Source of the DNA: Bacteroidia bacterium
GTDB lineage: Bacteria > Bacteroidota > Bacteroidia > Palsa-965
Direction of reading: 5' to 3'
Assembly (NCBI GenBank): GCA_023151315.1
Contig: JAKLJE010000015.1
Location: 37,102-101,101 of the forward strand
Length of the DNA stretch: 64,000 nt
This document shows positions 26,149-34,959 of this stretch, piece by piece. The position numbers and the translations under genes are program-made. Numbering within the stretch: position 1 is the stretch's first letter; each line of letters begins with the position of its first letter. The notes beneath the pieces were generated by a model. The model worked only from the letters and a program-made list of their open reading frames with translations. It had not been told where the DNA came from and did not search any database.

Positions 26149-28281
26149 CTATTCAACGATCAATTGAGCGGATTGAACGCCTTCTTGAGACGTAGCTACA
26201 ATTGAGTAGAATCCTGAACTCAAATAAGCAGGCGGAATGGTGACATTCCCTTTATCGTCGGACAAGCCGTTGAATACAATTTGTCCCAAAGCATTGATGA
26301 CTGAAACATTCCGGAACGGAGTCATTCCCGTTATCTGAATTGCTGTTTGTCCGTTCGCCGGAACAGGATAAACTGTTAATGTTGAAGTCGACGAAATCTC
26401 CGGTTCATCCAGACTCGTTGCGCAAATTGTCATCATACTGAATGCATCCACTTTGCCGTATCCCCATTCAATATCAGGCAAAGCGGAACCTGTGAACGTG
26501 TCTTGCTTCGCGCAATAGATTACAGCATCTCTGAATTCATTCCATGTTGAATTCGGTAAACGTTCAAGCCACAAAGCTCCGCATCCCGCAACAACAGGCG
26601 AAGCAGCAGAAGTTCCACCGCCCTGCACATGCCAGCCACCGGGAGTTACGGCATCGGGAGCACCGCTGATTATTCCCGGACGATTATTGGTTTCGATGCA
26701 GGAAAAATTATTCGCTCCCGGCGCAGTGATTTCCGGTTTGATTCTTCCGTCACGTGTTGGTCCTATGCTGGAATTGTACATGAGTTCTCCTGCCGTTACA
26801 GTTGTGTCGTGAATCCAAACGTTGTTGTAGTTTGGCCATACATCGCGATTTACGTAGTTGCCAACACAAACCACGCGCTCTGAACATTGAAAGCTGCTCA
26901 CAACAGTATGCGTTGCATCCGGCATCTTGTAGTATTGAATAGGCGGATATGTCGATTGACTTGGTATTCCGCTCGAAACAACATCAAAACTCCACAAGTG
27001 AAAAAGTCCTGCGCCGGTACAGTACAATCCGTAATTGTAACCCGAAGCAGAGTCAGGAGTAACGTAGAATTCCATGCTGTAAGTGCTTCCCTGTGTTGTG
27101 GCAACGCGCATGATTGTTGCGAGTCGCTGCCCGTTGGAATTGTACAACGTATCGTAACTGATTCCTGAAAGATTTCCTGCAATGTCAGTGAATGCCGTGC
27201 GATCAAGATCGCTGTAATCATTCATGCGAGTAGCTCCGATAGCGAAATCTGCATTGGCAAATTGACTTTGTTCTGCCCACATCTGAATGTAAATGGATCC
27301 GCTGTTTACATTGAACCAGGTGAAATTGGTGTCGCTGCTCAGATTATAGCTGAGATGAATCGGCAATCCTCCGGCATTCCCCGAAGCGCCAACCATCAAG
27401 CGTCCCGGCGTGTCGAGTAATGTATCTATCATCAACGCCTGCAGATCCTGCCCGTCGTGCGATCCGTAATAATCACCTACGCTTGCATTGATTACACAAG
27501 GCATGCCCAAAGAATCTGCAATAGCATAAATGTATGCTGCAGCATCTGCAACTGCCACCGGACTGTATTGTCCGTTGAAGTCAAGCGCTACAACAACAAA
27601 CGTTACATTCGGGGCAACACCGCTCATGTCCATCTGAGTTACACTTCTTCCGTTGCCACCTGCAATTCCGCTTACGTGTGTTCCGTGACCGTAATAAGCA
27701 AGATCGTTATGTGTGCATGTTGAATCGTTGATGGATGCACTGTCCCATTCTGTTCCGTAATTAAACATTGCGGGCGATTGACCGTTCTGATCACGCTGAT
27801 CCCAGATGCGATAAATGCGAGTGTTTCCTAATGAATCTTTAAAGTCAGGATGTCTGTAATCAATTCCTGAATCAATAATTCCCATTACAATTCCTGCACC
27901 GCTGTAACTTTGCGGAAGCGGTGATAAACCTGCACGCACATCGTTCACCCTCGTTTGCTTTTTCATGGTGTCGTTCAACACTTGCATGTGAATAGGCGCA
28001 TTACCCAGACGTATAACACCGTTCTCCGACGCGAATTCATTGATTTTTCCGGCAGGAATCTGCACCGAAGATATGGAACCTTCGGAGTGCATTACGAATC
28101 CTCCGTGTTTTTTTGCAGCCTGAACTACCAACGAAGGTTGTCCTTCAGCTAAAACACCGATCATTTCCGTTGCTTCGTAACCTCCTGTAAGCAATGTCAA
28201 AGACAATGGTACGTTGGCCTTTTCCTGTGCTGATGCACAAGCAGCGAAAATAATGAATGAAGCAAGTAGAAATTTGCGCAT
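26149..28281 (-). CDS. Subtilisin-like (S8) serine protease with T9SS type-A C-terminal domain
   Basis: A 710-residue secreted protease. After the signal peptide (about 1-18) and a propeptide-like region (about 25-115) comes an S8 domain. The triad is Asp137 (GIIDSGIDYRHPDF), His199 (YGHGTHVSG) and Ser557 (GGGTSAASP), with the oxyanion Asn301 in GASGNAGG. A long insertion (about 305-470) lies between the His and Ser blocks, as in other large Bacteroidota subtilases. The last 75 residues are a T9SS sorting domain (LTVYPVPANGQTAIQI, NALGQIVFNG). It is probably a cell-surface or released protease; the substrate is unknown. Confidence 0.93.
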   Translation of the reverse strand: MRKFLLASFIIFAACASAQEKANVPLSLTLLTGGYEATEMIGVLAEGQPSLVVQAAKKHGGFVMHSEGSISSVQIPAGKINEFASENGVIRLGNAPIHMQVLNDTMKKQTRVNDVRAGLSPLPQSYSGAGIVMGIIDSGIDYRHPDFKDSLGNTRIYRIWDQRDQNGQSPAMFNYGTEWDSASINDSTCTHNDLAYYGHGTHVSGIAGGNGRSVTQMDMSGVAPNVTFVVVALDFNGQYSPVAVADAAAYIYAIADSLGMPCVINASVGDYYGSHDGQDLQALMIDTLLDTPGRLMVGASGNAGGLPIHLSYNLSSDTNFTWFNVNSGSIYIQMWAEQSQFANADFAIGATRMNDYSDLDRTAFTDIAGNLSGISYDTLYNSNGQRLATIMRVATTQGSTYSMEFYVTPDSASGYNYGLYCTGAGLFHLWSFDVVSSGIPSQSTYPPIQYYKMPDATHTVVSSFQCSERVVCVGNYVNRDVWPNYNNVWIHDTTVTAGELMYNSSIGPTRDGRIKPEITAPGANNFSCIETNNRPGIISGAPDAVTPGGWHVQGGGTSAASPVVAGCGALWLERLPNSTWNEFRDAVIYCAKQDTFTGSALPDIEWGYGKVDAFSMMTICATSLDEPEISSTSTLTVYPVPANGQTAIQITGMTPFRNVSVINALGQIVFNGLSDDKGNVTIPPAYLSSGFYSIVATSQEGVQSAQLIVE

Positions 28282-28347
28282 GGCGAAACTTTTATAGGTA
28301 TCTAAAGTTCGTCAATTTGTCGGGATTAACTACGATCTTTACGTAGA

Positions 28348-28983
28348 ATGATACGCCGCTTCGCAATACTGTTTTGCTTTCTGATAACGGTTGTGGCCGT
28401 TGCTCAGACAGATTCTGTTGCTTACTCGCAAGGTTTCGCTTTTACTGAAGGTGTTTATCTTGATTTCTTTCAATTCAGAAGTAATAAGCCGATTCCGAAA
28501 TCAAGAATTGTACTTGATGGAGACACAACACGTCCTGATATTCTGAAGCAAACATTGAGCAAGTCCACTTTCCAATGGCGCGATTCGAACGGCGTGGTTC
28601 AGACGACTAAGGTGAATACTGTTTGGGGCTATAGTGAGAATAAAACGGTGTATGCTTTGCTTAACAGTCAATTCAACAGAATTGTGGTTATTGGAAGTAT
28701 CTGTCACTTTACATCATACGTAACAGATTACAGATATACCGGGCCGGGAACTTATCCGAATCAGCAATACGGCGCACCGGTCGAAACGCTTCAACAGTAT
28801 ATTCTGGATGTCGCTACCGGACAATACTATATATTTCAGATTTCAGCTATGGAATATATTCTGCAACGTGATCCTGTTTTGTACGCAGAATACACCGCCC
28901 TGAAGAAAAAACAAAAGCGGGATCAGATGTTTATCTATCTTAGAAAATACAACGAAAAACATCCATTGATGTTTCCGCGTTAG
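28348..28983 (+). CDS. Hypothetical secreted protein
   Basis: A 211-residue protein with a signal peptide (MIRRFAILFCFLITVVAVAQ). The mature part has FTEGVYLDFFQFRSNKP and YILDVATGQYYIFQISAMEY, and a lysine-rich helical end. I recognise no named family; similar opening segments (TEGVYLxFxxFxxNxP) recur in Bacteroidota hypothetical proteins, from memory. It ends overlapping the convergent lipoprotein gene by four bases. Confidence 0.68.
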   Translation: MIRRFAILFCFLITVVAVAQTDSVAYSQGFAFTEGVYLDFFQFRSNKPIPKSRIVLDGDTTRPDILKQTLSKSTFQWRDSNGVVQTTKVNTVWGYSENKTVYALLNSQFNRIVVIGSICHFTSYVTDYRYTGPGTYPNQQYGAPVETLQQYILDVATGQYYIFQISAMEYILQRDPVLYAEYTALKKKQKRDQMFIYLRKYNEKHPLMFPR

Positions 28984-29252
28984 TTGTATTTCGCCTGGCG
29001 AATGGAGTCAAGAATGTCCAGCGTTTCCATTATTTTCTGCGTGTCCTGCTCGAACGGCAACACTGAATCTGTTACAGAATTGGAGCTGTCGACCTTCAAT
29101 GCAGCATCAGTTTTTACAGGCAAGTCGAGAGAGTCAGATGTGTCTGGCTTACCGGTACCACTGCAATCTGAAAGCAAAAAAACAACCGCAATTACAACGC
29201 TGTTGCAGAGAAAATTTAACCACCGACCTTTCACGAAGAGTGCTTTATTCAC
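28980..29252 (-). CDS. Small hypothetical lipoprotein
   Basis: A 90-residue protein with a hydrophobic N-terminal segment and a lipobox-like LLSDC (Cys30), followed by an acidic, Ser/Thr/Asp-rich disordered tail. It is convergent with the neighbouring gene and overlaps its stop codon by four bases. Coding status is moderately supported by the lipoprotein signal and a composition that fits the neighbours. Confidence 0.5.
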   Translation of the reverse strand: MNKALFVKGRWLNFLCNSVVIAVVFLLSDCSGTGKPDTSDSLDLPVKTDAALKVDSSNSVTDSVLPFEQDTQKIMETLDILDSIRQAKYN

Positions 29253-29432
29253 TATGAAACACCACTTTTAGTTGAGCACTGCAAATATACAATGGAATTA
29301 TTCCTTGGAATGCCTGTTTCCCGTCTAAATCATATTTGCACAAGCGACTACAAGGGAAAAAACACGATATTTGCACCTGAAAACAAACCTTAATCTCCTC
29401 CCGGAGTTTCTCAGAATTAATACAGCTTACTA

Positions 29433-31103
29433 ATGTCAGAAGGAAGACAAATTATTTTCTCGATGGTGAATGTTTCTAAAATTCACCCTCCGCAGAAACA
29501 GGTATTGAAAGATATTTATCTCTCGTTTTATTACGGTGCAAAAATCGGTGTGATCGGTCTCAACGGTTCCGGTAAATCTTCATTGCTCCGCATCATTGCA
29601 GGAATTGATAAAGACTATATCGGTGATATTCACTTTTCACCTGGTTACACAATCGGGATGTTGGAACAGGAGCCGAAGTTCGATGAAACCAAGACTGTAA
29701 TGGACATCGTGAAAGAAGGTGTTCAGGAAATCACTGATGTACTGAAAGAGTTCGAAGAAGTGAACGAGAAGTTCGCGGATCCGGATGCGGACATGGATAA
29801 GTTGATTGCACGTCAGGCTTACTTGCAGGAAAAGATCGATCAGCTCGATGCTTGGAATATCGAAAGCAAGTTGGAACGTTCAATGGACGCGTTGCAGTGT
29901 CCGGAAGGCGATACGCCGATTTCTGTTTGTTCCGGTGGTGAACGTCGTCGTGTGGCTTTGTGTCGCTTGTTGCTGAAGCAGCCGGATATTCTTCTTCTTG
30001 ACGAACCTACCAACCACTTGGATGCTGAATCCGTTCAGTGGTTAGAGAATCACCTTGCTTCTTATCCGGGAACAATTATTTCCGTAACACACGACAGATA
30101 TTTCCTCGATAACGTTGCCGGCTGGATTCTTGAATTGGATCGCGGCGAAGGAATTCCATGGAAAGGAAATTACTCCGAGTGGCTCGATCAGAAATCGAAG
30201 CGTTTGGAACAGGAAGAGAAAACAGAAAGCAAGCGTCGCAAAACGCTCGAGCGCGAGTTGGAATGGGTTCGTAAAGGTCCGAAAGGCCGTCAGTCGAAAT
30301 CCAAAGCCCGTATAGCGAACTACGAGAAAATGCTGAGCGAAGATGTGAAGGTGAAAGAAGAAAAACTCGAACTCTTCATTCCTAACGGACCACGACTGGG
30401 TAACGAAGTAATCGAAGCGATCGGTGTATCGAAAGCATTCGGTGACAAAGTCCTTTACGAGGATATGAATTTCAAATTGCCTCCTGCAGGAATTGTTGGA
30501 ATTATCGGACCGAACGGTGCCGGTAAAACAACTTTGTTCCGCATGATCATGGGCGAACAAAAACCTGACAGTGGTGAATTTAAAGTCGGCCCTACCGTGA
30601 AAGTGGCGTACGTCGATCAATCACACGTTGAAATTAATCCGGAGCATACAGTGTTCGAAGCCATCACAGGCGGTACTGAATATGTAGAACTCGAAGGTGT
30701 GAAGCTGAACTCACGCGCATACGTTTCGAAATTCAATTTCGCAGGACAGGATCAAGGTAAGAAAGTGAAAGTGCTTTCAGGTGGTGAGCGCAATCGATTG
30801 CATCTGGCATTGACTTTGCGTTCAGGAGCGAACGTGTTGCTGCTTGACGAACCTACGAACGATATCGACGTGAACACCATGCGTGCGCTTGAAGAAGCGC
30901 TGGAGAACTTCGCAGGTTGTGCGGTTATTATTTCTCACGACCGTTGGTTCCTTGATCGCGTATGTACTCACATTCTTGCTTTCGAAGGAAACTCTTCTGT
31001 TTACTTCTTCGAAGGAACATATACAGAATACGAAGAGAACAAGAAGAAGCGTTTGGGTGAAACAGAACCGAAGCGATTCCGTTATAAGAAATTGACCGTA
31101 TAA
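29433..31103 (+). CDS. ettA: Energy-dependent translational throttle protein EttA (ABC-F)
   Basis: A 556-residue soluble twin-ATPase, the typical EttA length. Walker A motifs are GLNGSGKS (42-49) and GPNGAGKT (about 358-365); the signature motifs are SGGERRR (about 167) and LSGGERNR (about 447); the Walker B segments end LLLDEPTNHLD and LLLDEPTNDID. The linker between the domains (about 240-300) is the charged P-site-tRNA-interaction motif. EttA binds the ribosomal E site and gates the first elongation cycles according to the ATP/ADP ratio. The start at 29433 is preceded by repeated TATTTGCAC-type words (about 29330-29375), each one mismatch from a -7 box. An orphan gene follows after 11 bases. 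Confidence 0.95.
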   Translation: MSEGRQIIFSMVNVSKIHPPQKQVLKDIYLSFYYGAKIGVIGLNGSGKSSLLRIIAGIDKDYIGDIHFSPGYTIGMLEQEPKFDETKTVMDIVKEGVQEITDVLKEFEEVNEKFADPDADMDKLIARQAYLQEKIDQLDAWNIESKLERSMDALQCPEGDTPISVCSGGERRRVALCRLLLKQPDILLLDEPTNHLDAESVQWLENHLASYPGTIISVTHDRYFLDNVAGWILELDRGEGIPWKGNYSEWLDQKSKRLEQEEKTESKRRKTLERELEWVRKGPKGRQSKSKARIANYEKMLSEDVKVKEEKLELFIPNGPRLGNEVIEAIGVSKAFGDKVLYEDMNFKLPPAGIVGIIGPNGAGKTTLFRMIMGEQKPDSGEFKVGPTVKVAYVDQSHVEINPEHTVFEAITGGTEYVELEGVKLNSRAYVSKFNFAGQDQGKKVKVLSGGERNRLHLALTLRSGANVLLLDEPTNDIDVNTMRALEEALENFAGCAVIISHDRWFLDRVCTHILAFEGNSSVYFFEGTYTEYEENKKKRLGETEPKRFRYKKLTV

Positions 31104-31114
31104 TTAGTTTCGAT

Positions 31115-32749
31115 ATGAACAACTTTAAAAAGATTTACATCCTATCGCTATTTTTTGTTTTGTTCGGGTCCGTTTTGTTTGCTGGCAGTGGACCTGCATT
31201 TACTTCTATCCAAGATGGATCTAAATTAATTGAAGTAGAGGGCGTTCCTGATGGTAACCAGACTGTCATCTATTTTACTATCTACGATGGTGATTTTAAA
31301 TCACCATCGACCAAAGAAATTGTTATTGACGGAATTGGTGCGAAATCCGTAGTAGCGACAGGGTATCACTGTATGAATGATAAAACCAAGTTGCGTTTCA
31401 TTGAATTGACTTTAAAGGAGAAGATGTTTTCTAAGGAAGGGACTTCTGTATGGGTTTCTCCTGAATTTCGTGTTCTTAGTAAGGTACATTTTGATATTAG
31501 CGGCGTGAAAACGGGATCTCCGCATGATAAATCATTTTTCAAGAATGAATTGCTACCATGCTTTCCTACTGACCATTCATACGGAGTTGTTGCAGCTACG
31601 GGGAATTTCGAGTCGGACGGATGGCTAGAGGCTGGGACATTGATTTATCTGCATTACGATTTTAAAGTTTGTGAGCCGACGGGTGCTGATCGGCGAGTGA
31701 CCTCTACCAAAAATAATGCAAGTGTGAATTCGGAAATTTTTTGCATTAAAGGAGATTCGACCGGAATTAGAAAAGTTTGGAGTATGGATATAGAGGAGGA
31801 ACGAATACTATTTTACCATACGGATTGTATTGATGGAAAAATATTTTTGTATACGAGTTATATTAAGGGGGCTGCTTCAGGTAACGAAGAGGTACTCGAA
31901 TCGCGTATAAGAATGATTGATGGCAAGACGGGGAAAGTAGTATATAATGTACTTCTTGACGTTAAGTCGGGTTATGAATTATGTGTTTCGAGTATGTTTT
32001 ATGATGTTCTAAAGTCAGAACTATTTTGGGCGGGTAATTATATTTCTTTGGAAACGAAACCCTGGAAGAAGAACGATGGCGAAATGAATTCTTTTTTTGC
32101 GGTGGGTAAAATATCTGCTGAAGGCACACCAAGAAGTACGTCATTTGAGAATAAGTGGGAAGTCAGCGAAAGTAAAGCCAAGAATAATTCAACTCCATTA
32201 CTTATGGTTCGAGGGCTGACAGTTACTAATAACGGAGAGTTGGTTGTAGCTGGTTTGCATGGATATTGGAATGGAGATTGTTCAGCCTCAAACTACACCT
32301 TTAGTAATGGTTACACTACAAATACTTTTGTTAGTTACGGGCTTCAAGTGATCTATTTCGGAACATCCCTGGAAAAAACGGGTTCACAGCAGATAATTGT
32401 ACCACCACCACTGCTTGGAGCCCCGCTTGTTCTCTCTATGGCATGTGCTATTCAGGCATCAGTATACTGTTATGACAATTATGAGCCTGGGGATTGTGTT
32501 AGAACTCGATGGGATGCTTCAGTTCAAACGATGTCTTTCTTGTTGGCGCGGTATACTTCCGGAGTTTCTAACAGCTCGACTCAGTATTATGCCATCAATG
32601 CGAAGAAGGATGAAAAGCCAACTATAACTTCAGTCGGAAGAATAAGTGAAGGTCAGTATTCTTATAAACCTGGCGCTATTCTTGATTCTCATCGTTGTGC
32701 TGTGCGGAAAGCACAAATGTCACGGGATTTGGTTATTGAAAAATTTTGA
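31115..32749 (+). CDS. AT-rich secreted orphan protein
   Basis: A 544-residue protein with a signal peptide (MNNFKKIYILSLFFVLFGSV, then LFAG). I recognise no family. The first part (about 25-130) looks like a beta-sandwich: the segments VYFTIYDGDF and VDGIGAKSVV come from my reading and are approximate. The remainder (about 180-540) contains repeated strand-like stretches such as GELVVAGLHGYW, which recall SBBP/delta-60-type repeats that report elapsed events. The gene is visibly more AT-rich than its neighbours and uses codons such as ata, aga and ttt more often. It starts 11 bases after ettA. Confidence 0.72.
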   Translation: MNNFKKIYILSLFFVLFGSVLFAGSGPAFTSIQDGSKLIEVEGVPDGNQTVIYFTIYDGDFKSPSTKEIVIDGIGAKSVVATGYHCMNDKTKLRFIELTLKEKMFSKEGTSVWVSPEFRVLSKVHFDISGVKTGSPHDKSFFKNELLPCFPTDHSYGVVAATGNFESDGWLEAGTLIYLHYDFKVCEPTGADRRVTSTKNNASVNSEIFCIKGDSTGIRKVWSMDIEEERILFYHTDCIDGKIFLYTSYIKGAASGNEEVLESRIRMIDGKTGKVVYNVLLDVKSGYELCVSSMFYDVLKSELFWAGNYISLETKPWKKNDGEMNSFFAVGKISAEGTPRSTSFENKWEVSESKAKNNSTPLLMVRGLTVTNNGELVVAGLHGYWNGDCSASNYTFSNGYTTNTFVSYGLQVIYFGTSLEKTGSQQIIVPPPLLGAPLVLSMACAIQASVYCYDNYEPGDCVRTRWDASVQTMSFLLARYTSGVSNSSTQYYAINAKKDEKPTITSVGRISEGQYSYKPGAILDSHRCAVRKAQMSRDLVIEKF

Positions 32750-32782
32750 TTTAAGACTTACAAACATTTTAAATATAATGTC

Positions 32783-33511
32783 ATGAAAAAGTTCATCATC
32801 CTCGCAACATCTGTAGTAGCGCTTGCAACAGGTTCTGCGTTCACCATGCTCGCAGATTGCGGAAACTTCGAGCAGTTTAACAAAGGTGTGACATACACCA
32901 TGTCCAATTACAGCGGTAAAGGCAAGTTGACATCAACAGTGGATGGCAACGTGGTGGAAGTAGTCAAAACACCGGAGAACATCGCAGCAACAGTGGAAGT
33001 CGCAACGAAAGATGAAAAGGGGAAAGACACCGGAACCGGTAGTTACAAAATTACTTGCACCGGAGGCAAGTTCACAATGGATATGGAGAGCTTTATTGCT
33101 CCGCAGATGAAAGGCAGATACAAAGATATGGATCTGAAAATCGAAGGAAATACATTGGACTATCCTAACGACATGAAGGCAGGCGATAAACTTTCCGATG
33201 GAACTGTAACAATGCATGTAATTGACAAAAATTCAGGAAGTGAAACCAGTTCTATAATTATTGATATTAAAGAGCGCAAGGTGGAAGCAGTGGAAAATAA
33301 AACCACACCTGCTGGAACTTGGGAATGTTATAAAATAACTTACACTACTGAAATGACCAGTAAAGTAGGTACTGTTACTTTGTCTATCATGAAGCCAAGA
33401 ACGGTAACCGAATGGTTCAGTTTTAAGGTTGGAGCAGTACGATCAGAAACATTCAAAAACGGAGAGTTGGAAGGTTATTCCGAACTAACTAAGTTCAACA
33501 AGCCGCAGTAA
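32783..33511 (+). CDS. TapB/DUF3108-like secreted protein, copy 1
   Basis: A 242-residue exported protein with a signal peptide (about 1-19, then FTMLADC). It belongs with the two following genes to a local family. They share YPNDMKAGDKL-type (Tyr-Pro, Met, Gly-Asp) and PAGTWECYKITY-type segments and a C-terminal VTEWFSFKVGAVRSE block. The fold is probably a lipoprotein-carrier-like beta-half-barrel, as in DUF3108/TapB proteins. The stop overlaps the next start by one base (TAATG). Confidence 0.75.
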   Translation: MKKFIILATSVVALATGSAFTMLADCGNFEQFNKGVTYTMSNYSGKGKLTSTVDGNVVEVVKTPENIAATVEVATKDEKGKDTGTGSYKITCTGGKFTMDMESFIAPQMKGRYKDMDLKIEGNTLDYPNDMKAGDKLSDGTVTMHVIDKNSGSETSSIIIDIKERKVEAVENKTTPAGTWECYKITYTTEMTSKVGTVTLSIMKPRTVTEWFSFKVGAVRSETFKNGELEGYSELTKFNKPQ

Positions 33512-34212
33512 TGACGGTTTTATTCGCTAAGACACTTGTAACAGGATTGGTGGTCGCGGGATTTATTTCCCAGCGACCACTGCCGTTTTTGCAGAAGGAT
33601 AAGGTGATCACTTACTCCTCATATGTAAAGAGTCCGGGAGATAAGGTCAGCGAGTATTCCACGATTATTGAGATTGATAACGTTACAGCTTCCGGATCTT
33701 ATTTGCACAGCAAAGGAACAGTGCGATTTGAAGGTGATGCAGATTACAACGATTACAGATATCGACAGGATTTCTCTTCCGATTCAATTGCATTTTATGC
33801 TTCAAGCAGAAATCATATCTACAATAGAGTCGATAACGAATACAAAATGAAAATTGATCAGCTCGATAGTTTGCAGTATCCGTTTCAGATGAAAACGGGA
33901 GACAGCTTACGCAGTTGTGTGATGAAGTTCACGATTGCAATCGACGAGTCAAAATCCAAGTCTGTACTGAGTTTCACAAATCGTAAAGTTGTAAAATCGG
34001 ATACCCTCAACTTGCCGATAGGGAGGATTATAGCATGGAAAATCGAATCAGACATGAAAAGTGTGAGCGTAGCTACTGCTTTTGGATCCAGCCAGAAGGA
34101 GACAAACAGCGGTAAGCTTTACGAATGGTTCAATCCGGATTATGGCATTGTTAAAACAGAGAGAGAAATTCAAGGTGTTTTTACCAGCGTTGAACTGAAA
34201 TCCATCAAATGA
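33511..34212 (+). CDS. TapB/DUF3108-like secreted protein, copy 2
   Basis: A 233-residue paralogue of the genes on both sides. It has the shared YPFQMKTGDSLRSCVMKF, NLPIGRIIAWKIES and YEWFNPDYGIVKTE segments. Its N-terminus (MTVLFAKTLVTGLVVAGFIS) is a possible signal peptide. It overlaps copy 1 by one base and copy 3 by four bases, so the three must be translated together. No function is known for this group. Confidence 0.75.
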   Translation: MTVLFAKTLVTGLVVAGFISQRPLPFLQKDKVITYSSYVKSPGDKVSEYSTIIEIDNVTASGSYLHSKGTVRFEGDADYNDYRYRQDFSSDSIAFYASSRNHIYNRVDNEYKMKIDQLDSLQYPFQMKTGDSLRSCVMKFTIAIDESKSKSVLSFTNRKVVKSDTLNLPIGRIIAWKIESDMKSVSVATAFGSSQKETNSGKLYEWFNPDYGIVKTEREIQGVFTSVELKSIK

Positions 34213-34898
34213 AAAAGCTTCTTTCAATTACCGGAGTTATTATACTGGCATTGCTGACTTTAAGTTTTGCTGCGCTGAAGCCTGATTTTTTTACTCAGGG
34301 AAATATCATTTCCTATTCGAATGAAATCGCAGCAGGCGTGAATCGTACAAATGCCATTACAATTACAGCGGTTAACACAGCCGGAGGACGTACAACTTCA
34401 CTGGCGTTGTGCAGGGTTCGGGATGATCGCGGCAAGAATATTTTCACTTACAAATACAAATACGCCCTCGACAGCAATTTCTGGTATTCTGATATCATGA
34501 ATGAAATGCTAATCGTAGAAACGCCTCCTGTAGATGTGAACGTTGAAGTCATCACGGAAATGATGGCTTATCCCGTGGTAATGTCAATCGGAGATACACT
34601 GCAACCGGCTCGCGGCAGTCGCAGGACCATGGGAAAAAGCACACTGTCCGAAGGAAAGTATCTAGTACTGAATCGTAAAGTGGTACGCAAAGAATCCGTT
34701 ACCGTTCCGGGCGGAACTTTTTCTGCATTCGTTATCGAATCGCGCGCTATCAATGAAACCATTGACGATTACGGTCCGCTGGGTAAATTCAACAACAAAA
34801 CCGAAAGTACCGTAACCGAATGGTTTGTTCCGTCTCAGGGTATTGTGAAACGAATCACGGAATCAGCTAACGGAAAACAGACGCTCATTTTGCAGTAG
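34209..34898 (+). CDS. TapB/DUF3108-like secreted protein, copy 3
   Basis: A 229-residue paralogue with a signal peptide (MKKLLSITGVIILALLTLSF, then AALK). Shared family blocks are YPVVMSIGDTLQPA, VPGGTFSAFVIES and VTEWFVPSQGIVKR. It ends the three-gene coupled block; the gap after it (34899-34942) carries short degenerate CTGATyA words and the hisS promoter. Confidence 0.75.
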   Translation: MKKLLSITGVIILALLTLSFAALKPDFFTQGNIISYSNEIAAGVNRTNAITITAVNTAGGRTTSLALCRVRDDRGKNIFTYKYKYALDSNFWYSDIMNEMLIVETPPVDVNVEVITEMMAYPVVMSIGDTLQPARGSRRTMGKSTLSEGKYLVLNRKVVRKESVTVPGGTFSAFVIESRAINETIDDYGPLGKFNNKTESTVTEWFVPSQGIVKRITESANGKQTLILQ

Positions 34899-34913
34899 TT
34901 TTTGAACTGAGCG

Positions 34914-34930
34914 CTGATCACTGATTACTG
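34914..34930. repeat. Short degenerate tandem words CTGATCA-CTGATTA-CTG
   Basis: Two consecutive heptamers CTGATCA and CTGATTA plus a third CTG lie in the gap between copy 3 of the TapB-like genes and hisS. Compare the 14-mers at 4660-4687. Confidence 0.45.
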
Positions 34931-34942
34931 CTTTCTGATACC

Positions 34943-34950
34943 TATCTTTG
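34943..34950 (+). promoter_or_regulatory. Candidate -7 box TATCTTTG for the hisS operon
   Basis: A full TAnnTTTG match nine bases before the hisS ATG at 34960. A short leader of a few bases follows. Confidence 0.6.
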
Positions 34951-34959
34951 CCCCGAATT

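Noticed and set aside
34948..34959. TTG start for hisS
   Set aside because: The codon overlaps the -7 box TATCTTTG and an ATG lies four codons later at the family-typical position.
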